This document shows, piece after piece, positions 1 to 11,494 of a stretch of 64,000 nucleotides of DNA (position 1 is the stretch's first letter; the number at the start of each line of letters is the position of its first letter). The notes below the pieces were generated by a model. The model worked only from the letters and a program-made list of their open reading frames with translations, did not search any database and had not been told where the DNA came from. Location: positions 2,500,001-2,564,000 of the forward strand of contig CM072336.1 of NCBI GenBank assembly GCA_036874045.1. The letters are read 5' to 3'. Both the position numbers and the translations under genes were made by a program. The stretch is from Cymodocea nodosa. Taxonomy: Eukaryota; Streptophyta; Magnoliopsida; Alismatales; Cymodoceaceae.

Positions 1-221
1 TATAATTAATGGTACCTTTAGGAAAGTGTTCTGTAACAGCCTCCAAGAACAAAAGAAAGAAAGAAGGAAAATACCGACATTTCATTTAATCCTAGATAAT
101 TTAAGCCTAACAAATGTACTTGTGAATTGCCTAGCAAAAATAAGATATGATTATGAATTAAAATCTCATTTAAAAAATTAGAACCTCCAAGTTCAAACGA
201 TGGACTGGTTGAAATTGGAGT

Positions 222-1307
222 TCATGAAGACGCACCAGAAAGAAGCTCTTGCTCATGAGAACGAAACCCACTGTAATACGATGATGGCCCTCCTCCTCCA
301 GTGGAACCGTCCATGGGACTGGCGAACGGGAAAGAAGGAGACAGGTCACCGCTCAAACCCCAGTTTGCGATTAGTATGGCATTACTCTCTTGCATCAATC
401 TTCCATGAACAGCTTGGTTGAACTTCCTCCTCCTGCAGGCAGATGACTGCTCTCTGTACTTCCTGGCCATGAGTACGTGCCAATGGTTCTTCACGGCATT
501 ATCGGTTCTTCCAGGGAAGAGCCTGGCAATCATGGCCCATTTGTTGCCATACAGCTTATGTGCAGCCATCAGCTTCTCCTCCTCTTCTTCTGTGAATGCC
601 TTCCTGTTGATTCTTGGGTCCAGCTGGTTGAACCACCTGAGCCTGCAACTCTTACCTTCGAACAAAACCAAAACCGCCAGTGAATTTGAAAGAGAAAACA
701 AGTTTCAGTTTTCAAGCTCTAGAGAACAACGACAGCTACAAGTGCTATCGCTATCATGGTGGTGGACTTCAAGATGAGAGAGACATAAGCGTAGGTTACC
801 AGATCTTCCCTCTAGCTTCTCAGCTATGAGGTTCCAGTTCTGAGGCCCGTAGAGGGCTACAAGCTCTCTGAGCTTCACGTCTTCTGAAGGTCTCCAGTGT
901 CCTCTAACACAGAGCTTTGACTGACCACAGTCGTCAGTAATGTCTTTCCCACCTCCCACCTCAGTGTTGACGTTTTCTTCCAACCCACCGCCACCCGTAT
1001 TAGAGCACTTCACGTTAACCACTTCACTGTTTAGGTGTTCGAGCTGCTGGTGGTCATCCTCCACATTTATGTAGCTTCCCATGAGAGGAAAAGACCAGCT
1101 GGTTCTTCCACCACTACCATCTCCCTTGCAAAAACTCCCGTCACTTGATCTGTAGCAGCAACTACTCGTTGAATAGGCAGGGTTGATGGAAAGGGAGCCC
1201 ATCTGGGCAAACATACCCCCCTTGGAGGACGACGACGAAGAGAAGCCTTCTCCAACTCCACCGGAATCCATGCCTCTTCTTGCCATGGTTTCTTCACTTC
1301 CATCCAT
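222..1307 (-). CDS. R2R3-MYB transcription factor, MYB105/MYB117 (LOF) type
   Basis: Two exons, 800-1307 and 222-655, give 313 residues; the intron is GT-AG and splits a Gly codon (G|GT). The start is the ATG at 1307, though a second in-frame Met lies at 1286. The amino half is Ser/Gly-rich and low complexity. From about residue 130 to 235 come R2 (GHW, QNW and LRW tryptophans) and R3 (KAF, NKW and NHW), with the [19 protein letters not shown] core and [14 protein letters not shown], followed by MARKYREQS. This core is nearly that of Arabidopsis MYB105/MYB117 (subgroup 21, LATERAL ORGAN FUSION), nuclear DNA-binding regulators of organ boundaries and meristems. The family often has a second intron late in R3; here exon 2 is continuous. 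Family is secure; orthology to one LOF member is inferred. Confidence 0.9.
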
Positions 1308-4300
1308 CTCTTGTTGGGTCGCGATTTTAAGCAGTGAAGGTCGTAAGCGGAGGATGGATGGTGATGGGACAGGGTGGATGTACAGGAAATTAGGAGGAGG
1401 GGTCGTTCTCTCGACAGAACAATCAGAACAAATAGCAAAGGAATTTGCTTTTCTACAGAAACCCACACGACTGCACCTCTAAGAACTCCGGAGTGGACAT
1501 GACCCTTTAACCCACGCAGTTTTTGTCTTCGTCTCACTTATCGGAAACGTTACACGTGACATGTCGTGTCATCACACGTGTGACGCGCTGCTATCTTCGT
1601 CCCACTCCTTGACAGAGTCTGGCAAGATCATCGCTGTGTTGTCTGGTAATGGATCCCACGCGGCCATGCATGCCCTCCCACGAACTCCACCGTCTCGAAC
1701 ACTCCTTTCTTACAAGACCAGGTCCCTTCGCCGCAGTTCAAACTCCACGTTCCTTATTTTTTATCCCGAAGTGGACCCGATAATTAAAGGAGAACCTGTA
1801 TTGATTGCTGAGAGAGCAGAATTAATTAGACGAAACAATGTCGGTCTCATCAGAAGAGAATATGATCAGTCCAAAAATAAGATCGACACTACCTAACATG
1901 TAAAATACATACCTATTTTTAATTTCTTGCAACACCAGCTCTTAATTGTTTTATCACCAAGAGAGTTTTTTATATTGATGATTAATATTTTTATCCGCAT
2001 TTTTAGATTAAAAAATCTTATTAGATAAGAGAAGATCGATTAGTCAAATACACGATGACCTCTTTTTTCTTCTCGTAGAAGCAAGACTACTACCACCAGC
2101 TCAAACGTTACGACCGATCATTGGAGCAGATCTTGGTTCGCCTCAGATTCCTGCAACCAAAAACTTACCTACGATACACGGGACGTCTAGATCAGGATGG
2201 GCCAGCAGCAGTAGTTTCATGTGCTTCTCAGCCGACGAAATCTCTAGACGCGCCTTCGGAGTCCAAGTTACAGTGTTCAAATTTTACCACGCATGCTAAA
2301 TATGGGAGTGTACTGGAATGCTTGCTCTATTTTCCTGAAAAATGTCTATCACCTCCATGAAAGTAACAGTGTCTTGAGACACCACTCACTTACCCCTCTG
2401 TAAAAGCCCAGTGGCAGACCTTTCAATCAATGAGGTCTTACGATGCAACAGGAATGTACCCACTCTACTTCCCAATCTTATCAACTTCAAGCCCCCTGAA
2501 GGTATTACCCGAAAAAAGAACTTCAAGCCCAGAAGGTGGATAGTGACGGTAACTGAGAACAACCCCACGATTGATTACAGGAATACCCTGGAAACGAGAA
2601 ATTACGAACCAGGAAGAACCCTTCTTGTTACCAACAAAGCTGCCGTTCCCAACCTCGATCTCAGATCGCCTTTGGGCTCCGCCTAGCTAATGCTTGACGC
2701 TGGCTTCAACTCAAGACCTTTCTCAAATTAAATACCGGGTTTTTTTTACACAACCTGCGTGACAATATATATACGATGAAAGCTTAACAAACCCCGCTAA
2801 CGAGTTCTTAATTAAAAAGATCATCATTGGACTCAACAAATAGCAAATAGCAATTAATGCTGTGTGTCCCAGGTCAGCAGTCACTATAAAGGTCTGCATG
2901 ACCCCAGAGAATCCCCGGCCATTCCCAGAAACGTTGGCTACCGGATGCCAAAGATTAAACGGAGGCAGTGGCAGGTAGAGAATTGACAAGGGAGATGTTC
3001 GATAGAATTCATGTCTGCAGGGGTCGGTCGTTCCAGGCCGGCTTTGTGAGACCTTCTCGATTTGGTTCCAACCTCGTCGCGGCGAGAGAAGATTGTGGTG
3101 CATGGACTTGCCGGAGAAGTACATGTGTCCTAAACCAGGCGCTTTGGGGTTGGTCTGTGTTTCACCAGCAAACACTCGCACGGCGAACTTTCAGGGTAAA
3201 TCTATATTAATTTGTTGTGCTGATAAGAGAAAGATTGATATTAACCATGCTAATTAATTACAGACAAGATTTGTGTAGTTCATGATAAAAGATATCTGAA
3301 GGACACGTAAAAAATATATATACTTACCATAAAACCAACAACAAATAATTAAAAAAAAAATACCAAAAATAGATCAGGGCGGCAAAATGTGTAGGTGGAT
3401 ATAATAACACTTTGACGTTCATGAGAAAGGTTTCGACGGAAAAAGATGAAACGTTAGGTCCACAAAATAAGGATGGGTCCTGCTCCAAGAGATTCTGTTG
3501 GGTATGCCCCCTTGGAACTACGTGACGAAGGGTAGTCGACGCACCATCAAAGCGAACGCTGGCTACCCTTCTTGACCATCCATCCGTATTTCCTTCCAAC
3601 AAGGTGACCTAACTTCATTACACTACAGTGGTTGGGCCGGTTGAAGCAATGATAACGATGCGGACACCATGGAGGAGCAGATAAACGAGGACAAGAGAGG
3701 TCGGTGGACGACCGCCGGCCCAACGTCTCTCTAAAAGACTTCGTTTTCTTTTTGCCTGAAAAAAGAGACTAAAGATTTCTGGCCTGCAGCAGCCTGATCA
3801 GAAGATGTGAGTGCATAACCACATCCGACTATTCAATCGATCCGTTGATCGATCATTGAAGGGTGGGAACTGTTTGATGGATGGGTACCCTTCAACCGTG
3901 GCAGACCCCATCCCTTGGACCATTACTTAACGTGGACTTACATACTTGGTAATTTTCTTAACTTTCTCGATTGGTAATAATAATTTTTTTTAAAAATACA
4001 TGTCATTCTAGACATAAAGTTAAAGTAGTATAATAGCTTCTTACTTTAACGTAAATTATTTCCTTTTCTCGTATCCAAAAAACTTAAAAAGTCACTCTAT
4101 TATTGCACATATATTAATATATATAATTATAAATAATAATTTTCAAAAAAGTTATACAAGTTAATTTTTTTTATTCAACATCTTTAATTCAAACTACAAC
4201 TTTTTAAACTGGTGTATAAATGATACATTTGATAACAATTATTGAAACACATTAGTGCATTTTTACGTGTTAATTATAACAAAATTAATGTCTTTCAAAA

Positions 4301-6132
4301 TTTTTATCTCAAAATTAATAGATAGCGAAAAAACAAGACATCACGTTGTCGGATCATTTTATGACACATCGTTTTTCAATGTAAAATATTTTATTCTAAC
4401 ACTTTTTCACAGTGTCCTCTTTTAACTTATGAGTGGCACGCATAGATTTGCTCTAATATCATGTTAAAAGTTTATCTTAAAATTAATTAGTAATGAAAAA
4501 ATAATATATTATATTACAAAGTTGGATTCTATTGCATCGTTTTTCGATGCGAGATATTTCGTTCCAACATCTTTTAAGTGATTAAGTTGCAAAGAAATCA
4601 ATTAATTACAATCCATTAGAGTTGATATCTATTCACGTTACTTAGAAAAATTGCAATAATTTCAGTTCAAACTAAAAAAAAGAGAAAAATATGTGTCTGA
4701 GAAAAATAAGACTTAAATCTTAAATACTGTAAAGACCGATATACATACTTTTTTTTGTATTTGTAAATTATCAACGCCACACGCATACACTGATAAACAA
4801 ATAGTCTTTTCTTGCGTTAATAAATCTGAAAATTTTCTGACGTGGGCAATGGTTGAGATAGTACTATCGCCAACAATGCCCGAGTGGTGTAGTTACCGCG
4901 TCTCGGTCAAGTTGGGTGATTTCAAATTTAAAATATTTTAAATAAAGAAATATCACTGTCATGAAAAGATAGTATCATAATATTAAAAAAAACGTGCATC
5001 ACATAAATTAAACAGAAGGCATTCTCGACAATTAGCATTAAACGAAGGGGCATTCAAATCACTTTTAAATGTCAATGTCACATTTAAATCACAGAGAGAA
5101 GAGACGTGGCCTGGATCACATTTAAATGCCCGAAAACAGAGAAGCTCGAGAAGACCTGGTATTTTACATGCATATGACGTCAATTTTTATATTTCAATCG
5201 TTCCCGAGAAAAATGCAGGGAGCAGAGAGGCAGACACCACGGAAGAAGTTTGAATGCCTTTAGCTAAGAGAGGAGGGATCAGCGTTGTCAGATTGAGAAA
5301 GGTCCGCTGCCATCGCACGCAAAATCCCATAAATAAATGCCAAACCCACCGGACAAGTACTACCATAGCTTTCCAGCTTGAAGACGCGGACTTTTCATCA
5401 TTTTGCAACGACAACCAAAAAAAACTGTAGCTTTCGTCCTCTCGGATGAAGACATCATCTCGTGAGGATCATCTACTCGATGCGTCTGGTAGTTTTTACT
5501 TTTAAAATATAAGAGTTAAGAATACGTAGGACGTAAGTACTCGGAGAATGGTCGGGCAACCAACGCGTAAGTGACGTAAAAGGATTGATGTGTGCCATGT
5601 TGATGTCATTTAATCGGATGATAAGTGAAGAAGACCGGCAAGCCATAAAATGGAACGCAGGTTCTCACTTTTCAACGGTCGAGCAATTGCAAATTGCCTG
5701 CCACAGATGGAAGGCAAACCTCGTTGTCGTCTTCCATCGACGACACACCAAAACGGTGATTAGCCTGCCAGACTTCCATCTTTCTTCCGTTGTACAGTGT
5801 TTAAATTATGATTTAAATCCTAATTAACATTGACTAAACAACGTGATTCGTTGCTAATTATTGTGATATAATTTTCATAGATGGATATAAGACTATTTCA
5901 ACACTCTCTTTATTTGTAATTTATTTTAAGTTTATAATTACCCATCTTTTTAAAAAATAATAATAATTAGGAATTCGTTTGTAAATTTATTTTGATATGA
6001 TGAAAATTTTAACTTAAAATCAATTGATATTAAGTAAAAAGATTTAACGTATATTAACCTAATTTTAATATGTATGACTAGGTAAAATATTTAGCAAATA
6101 AGGAACTGGATATTCAATGGTGACGGCCCCAA
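1308..6132. other. Intergenic, upstream of MYB; no gene seen
   Basis: The first few hundred bases hold the presumed promoter and 5' leader of the minus-strand MYB. Short open frames occur but none has a domain, splice context or coding bias I recognise. The stretch from about 3940 to 5000 is AT-rich with homopolymer runs. A weak tRNA-like or SINE-like stretch near 4873-4930 was not accepted as a gene. Confidence 0.5.
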
Positions 6133-6133
6133 T

Positions 6134-6160
<27 letters not shown>
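6134..6160. repeat. (TC)n microsatellite
   Basis: An uninterrupted TC dinucleotide run of about 13 units lies roughly 850 bp upstream of the MADS-box start. It may sit in the promoter or long leader of that gene; pyrimidine tracts are common there in plants. Confidence 0.9.
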
Positions 6161-6164
<4 letters not shown>

Positions 6165-7012
6165 CAAATTTGTTTAGGCACGGTAGATCAAATTTAGAAA
6201 AGAACCTTAGCTATGGAATCCAAAACACATAAGAAGAAGGGATACATAGAAAAGGCCGTACAGAAAATTCAAGGTGGAGGCCCAGAAAGCAAGTCAAATG
6301 TGGCCTCCATTATCTCCGTCACCGGGCAATGGGTATTCAATTGATATTATTCAAAGAGGAACTTAGATTTATCAAGACTAAGTCATGAATGATCTAAATT
6401 AACTTTGTTTTTTTATGATAATAACGATTTTTCGCTGCTTCCAAACTAACTATCACATTAGAATGACATGTTTAAATTCATTATCTCCCTGCCGATTCCC
6501 TCCCAATCACCAACAACTCCAACCTCTCCCGCCTCTCTGTCTCCTCCTCCCCCTTCCCATCGTCCACCTTCTTCTTCCCGTTCGCGTGCCATGCGCCCCG
6601 TCTGAGTATCAACTTCCCCGTTCAACCGTCGTAAGGTGGATTGGCTGTTGACGCTCTCCATCGAGTCGTTCTTAGTTTCTTCCAGGTTGTTCCTCCTTGA
6701 AGTGTTTCTGCCTGAAGACCATCTTCACATCTCCTGCAGCTTGGACATGTCCATTTTACTATCGACAGGTAATTCTCGAGTCATTTTTACTTTTTAGTCC
6801 AAATCTAAAGCTCTCATTATTCTAATTTTTGCAGAGAAATGCCTAAGATTGTCGTTCTTGATCTTGAGTTTTTATCCCTATGATTTTGCACCCTCTATTT
6901 TCTTGAAATACCTTCATTTGATCAGCAAATTTTCCAGTTGCAGGATTTTCTGTTCAACCTTTGGTGCTCCTAATATAATTATTTGGAGGTAGACGGCTAT
7001 AAAAAATATAAA

Positions 7013-10000
7013 ATGGGGAATGGGAAGTTACAGATCAGGAGATTGGAGAATGCTAAAGCTCGGCTAAACACATACACAAAACGAAAGGCCGGTATATTGA
7101 AAAAAGCTAGAGAATTGTCAATATTGTGCGATATTGATATAGCTCTTCTCTTGTTTTCACCAAGTGGGAAGCCAACATTGTGTCTTGGGGAGAACAGGTA
7201 CTTATGTTTTGCCCTTAATTTTCATCTTGTGGACCGCAACTAATCAGAAGACAGAACAATGTGTCTTGCGCAACAGTTCACAGGCAAAGAGAGGGTCCCT
7301 TAGACAAGATCATTTCTGAAGTTTTGCTTCCATAAAAAATCTACTTGATTCAGAATGTTGTTTTTGAAACTGAAGAATAGCAATTTACTGACTTATATTC
7401 GATGTTACATTGAATTCAGCTGAGCAAAGTAAGCTCATTTTTTAATCTAACTTTTGCTATTTGGTCCATTTTCAGCACTGTTGAAGGGGTCATTGCAAGA
7501 TTTGCCCATTTTACTCCTCAAGAAATAGAGAAGAGGTACCATCAAACATATTTTTCATTTTTCTAATAAAGTTTATGTATGCTAAACATAACCTTTCTAT
7601 CGAAGTTTATTTGATTGTTCAGGAAGCTTGAAGGACTTGAAGTACGTGAAATTGTGCTCAGATATTTGATTACCTACTATACATGCACATATTGTTTATT
7701 GTTTACTAGGTAGAAATAAGCTTTAACAAATTTTATATCATTTATTTGCACATATCTCATTCTCAAACATCATGTACAGGCATTAAAGAGAACGTTCGAT
7801 AAACAGGGCCATGATGTCAACATTCAAGACTTCTCAGGATCAAATAAAATGCTCGCATAATTTTTGTTCTAGGTTCTGTCAAAAATTTTGAAAACATTTT
7901 CTAATCAAACTTTTTGTTTTTGTCCTTCAGTCGATCAGTCGAGGTAAACAAAAGACAGATGTACATGAAATGTTTGGCATGTTAGAGAATGGTACGCTCT
8001 TTTCTTCAACCTTGATTTTCATATTGATTTTATTGTTTCTACAGGATTTAACTAATGAGTTACGAGCACAACTCTCAGATAAGCAGAAAAGATTGAGGTA
8101 TGATTAATATGTTTGTTCTCTTTTCCTCGGACGATAATGTTGACGTTGAAAAATATGGAAACATAGTATTTAACTTTCACAAGAGAGATACAGAAGCAAA
8201 CTTTGAAATCCTTCCGTCGTCCAGTAACAGAAGTAAGCATAAAATTGTTTTGAATGTTATCCTTTTTATCGAAGAAAAGGATTCATGTGGCTAACCTCAT
8301 GTAGTGTGATCATAGTTCAAATTGTTATTATCCTCCTAACAATATCTAGTAATCCATAAAACTACAAGTGAATGCTATCTCTTAGGTCAATAACTGTAGA
8401 CATAGTGCCATAATAAACATTAGTATATGAATATTTTCAAATTATTTTTCAGTCATTGGATGAATCCTGAAAGTGTCAATAACTTAGATCGAACAAGAGC
8501 AATGGAAGATTCTCTCCTTCAATCACTCGCACAACTTCAAGCACAAAGAGTAAGTATTCATTTACATTTCTTCAATTAATGGTCCTCATGTTGTTACTTT
8601 TTATCGGATGTACCTTGCGGATTCAGAGTGTTGAACTCGCGATTTAGGGTGGTGAGTAGTTAGATCTCACCACCTTGATACTTGCCAGTGTAATCGTTAT
8701 GTTGTTCCTTGAAAAAAGGGAAATAATTTTTCAGATGTCAAGTGTTTTCTGTGCTACCTAGAATTAGTGATGATTCGTAAATATTATGCAAGACATTGAC
8801 ATTGACTTTTCTCTTTAATAGGAAAACATTAGCAAAAAACAGCTAATGTCTTTAGATTGGTCCAATCAGGTAAAGCATTTTGAGCCTAGTCTATCGGTAT
8901 ATCGATACTGTTGAAATTACTAATCTTGTTGCTAGCTTCACTTCTGCAGTTTTCAACTGGCATGCCTTTACCATTAGAAATGAGTGTTGAGCTACAAAAT
9001 CTCCCCATGCCGTATGTTCCGAGTAATGATGTTCAGCATATGCTGTTACCAGACGTTGGGAGTATGCATCCTCAAAGGTATTACATGAATATTAAACAAT
9101 AACACATATATAGGGGAAGGATAAAATAATTAATCAATCTTAGTAATCAAGAATTTTCCAAAGAAAAGGTCAGTGTGATTATATAAATTCGTTGTATACG
9201 AAATTATTTGATGTATTTCAAAAATATAAATGCATGATTAAAAAATTCTATTTTTATTAACTCAAATGTTCCTTGGCTCCTATTTACAAAGTATTAATTA
9301 TGCATACAGGCCTTTATATATAAAATGAAAGGATATTATTCACAAGCAAACATAAGGTCTTTATATATAAAGACTACATAAAAAAGATAAATATTACCTA
9401 GGAAATATAAACAATACTCATTCACCCCTAAAACTCTAATACATTATTTTCTCTAACAATACACATTTATTTTCTATATAATCTATTATTCAATGTAAAT
9501 TTTATGGTTGATATATTGGGTTTTCTGCTTTGATGTGTTATAGTGGTATTCTTGGTTGCTTAAACACCACCCAGTTAGTTATCCTAGTTAGTTTACAACA
9601 AAGCGTCAAGTTGAAACAAATAAACACGTGTTGGATTCCTCTACGAATGAGCTAACCCAAATTGCATGCTTGGGTCTTCATTTGGGAGCCCAATATCCCT
9701 ACCTACCATACGATCTTAATTTATTTGATGTGAAAAAAATTAAGTGTGATGCAGAGGTTAACTTGCAAGATTCTTTTTCCATACCATGCAAACAACTTTG
9801 AACAACCTAAACTTGGATATGTTGACAGTATGCAAGATTGGGCTTCAACATTTGGACCATCTGATGTGCCACTATTTGATGAGCATCATCCCCAATCACA
9901 AGTTAGTAAATTTTGTCATGTTCTTTTAGTAGAGAACAATATTACATGTAAAAGTGATGATTTACAAGTGATCTTAATTTGCTTGATGTGAAAAAATTTA

Positions 10001-10729
10001 AGTGTAATGCAGAGGTTAACTTGCAAGATGGTTCTTTTCCATACCATGTAAATAACATCGAACAACCTAGACCTGGATATGTTGACAGTATGCAAGATTG
10101 GGCTTCCACATTTGGACCGTGTGATGTGCTACTATTTGATGAGCATCATCCCCAATCACAAGTAAGTTAACTTTGTCATGTTCTTTTAGTAGAGAACAAT
10201 ATTACATGTAAAATTGATGATTTACTTATGATCTTAATTTGCTTGATGCGAAAAAACTTAAGTGTAATGCAGAGGTTAACTTGCAAGATGGTTCTTTTCC
10301 ATATCCTGCAAATAACATTGAACAATCTAGACCTGGATATGTTGACAGTATGCAAGATTGGGCTTCCACATTTGGACCATGTGATCTGCCAATATTTGAT
10401 GAACATCATCCCCACCCACAAGTAAGTTAATTTTGTCATGTTCTGTTAGTAGGAAACAATATTACATGTTAAAAGTGGTGATTCCTAAACAAAAAATGGA
10501 TGTAAAAGTAGATCATATCATGTGTGGTTCAACCGCATAGACTGCATAAATCTGGGTCATTGATTTGCAAAACCATCACTAATGTATCAATATATCAAGG
10601 ACATTGACATTGGTGCGAATTATGTGGTTCAACCACACAAGGTCAGCATCCATTAAAAGAATTGAAATTTTGATTTTATTATTTTGAAACTATTTGTCTG
10701 TTCTGCAGGATCCAGACATTAATCGATGA
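7013..10729 (+). CDS. MIKC*-type (AGL30/AGL65-like) MADS-box gene, probably degraded
   Basis: The MADS domain begins at the ATG at 7013 (MGNGKLQIRRLEN, then KKARELSILCDIDIALLLFSP). Exons by splice site and phase are 7013-7197, 7476-7535, 7623-7641, 7780 to about 7848, 7931-7943, 8045-8097, 8453-8549, 8822-8869 and 8950-9077, then C-terminal exon material at about 9593-10420 and a terminal exon 10709-10729 (DPDINR, stop). Several short K-region exons and a C-terminal WASTFGPCDV..LFDEH motif are typical of P-clade MIKC* factors, which act in pollen as heterodimers with S-clade MIKC*. Problems: no GT donor is visible after exon 4 before the TAA at 7858, a TAG interrupts the upstream part of the C-terminal exon near 9590, copy 1 of that exon carries a 2-bp deletion, and the C-terminal exon is triplicated. 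A 5'-leader intron at 6769-6834 is plausible. Either a pseudogene or a gene with non-standard splicing. Confidence 0.7.
9712..10487 (+). repeat. Three tandem ~260-bp copies of the MADS C-terminal exon
   Basis: Copies start at 9712, 9970 and 10230, each at the same GATCTTAATTT sequence, giving periods of 258 and 260 bp. Each contains part of the C-terminal coding exon (NLQDGSFPY through DWASTFGP to FDEHHP) plus the following intron start. Copies 2 and 3 differ at roughly one base in twelve by eye, keep the reading frame and end at a CAA followed by a GTAAGT donor. Copy 1 has a 2-bp deletion after the NLQD codons and has lost the clean donor (GTTAGT in place of GTAAGT). Only copy 1 is preceded by the family's usual upstream sequence (QYPYLPYDLNLF), so it is probably the original and the others duplicates. 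Confidence 0.85.
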
Positions 10730-11054
10730 GTTCAAGATTGCATGTTACCGGCTGTTTCTCTCTCTCTCTTTCTCTTGGATTGTATAAAATACAGGCATGC
10801 AAATTCAGTATAGGCGAAAATCTGCTTTCTTCTTCAAAGGTTATATAAGAAGCTTAACACAATCGTGCAAGCTTAGCCATTGTAATCTGATCGGGATCAC
10901 GAAGATTTTGGTTCGAAGATCTTGGATAATTCAGAACTGAACATTCAACGTGCAGAATATTATTTTTTTGTAAATTCTACACGTCTATTACACCCAAAGA
11001 TATTACATGTTTTCTCTCTAAATCAATCACATGTATTGCCTCTCGGTGAGTTAG

Positions 11055-11249
11055 GTCCTGTTCCTGCAATACCATGACAAGCAGCTTGTTGAATATGATC
11101 TAATCAGGGTTCTTGATGTCCCATTATTTCCCAACCTCTACATAGTGGTTGTGAAGAGGCTAGCCGACGATGCTAGAAGGGCCCTGCCTTCTAGGCTGGT
11201 ACCACTTGGTCAGGTTGATGATTCCTATCTTGGTGAAGACTACCGGGAA
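11055..11249 (+). other. Splice-flanked 65-codon open frame, unrecognised
   Basis: An AG at 11053-11054 and a GT at 11250 bound a 195-base open frame, exactly 65 codons, that reads VLFLQYHDKQLVEYDLIRV at its start and ends LGEDYRE. It contains a FPNLYIVVVKRL stretch that looks like real protein, with a higher GC content than its AT-rich surroundings. I do not recognise a family and see no partner exons nearby. It could be an exon fragment of a lost gene, a transposon fragment, or chance. Confidence 0.25.
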
Positions 11250-11402
11250 GTAAGAAACTGAGTCAGAAATATTATAAATATTTCCCCGTCGCGTGAGACA
11301 ATGGGCAGTGGTGGATCTTATACTTTTCTTTGAATAGATAAATTAAGATCATTTGGTGGCAAATCTGTAGCGGTAGAAGTAGCTAGCATCAACGGTTGTT
11401 GT

Positions 11403-11494
11403 GGAGGCATCCTCTAGCGTTGATATTATACTTACAAAGGACGAGGAGGGAGGCATCCTCTAGCGTTGATAATATACTTACAAAGGACGAGGAG
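11403..11494. repeat. 46-bp tandem duplication
   Basis: Two adjacent copies, 11403-11448 and 11449-11494, begin GGAGGCATCCTCTAGC and differ at a single visible position (ATATTATA against ATAATATA). The near identity points to a recent duplication. Confidence 0.9.

Noticed and set aside
4873..4930. tRNA-like or SINE-like sequence (GCCCGAGTGGTGTAGTTACC)
   Set aside because: A box-A-like string is present but the box B position is degenerate and no acceptor stem pairs; too weak to call.
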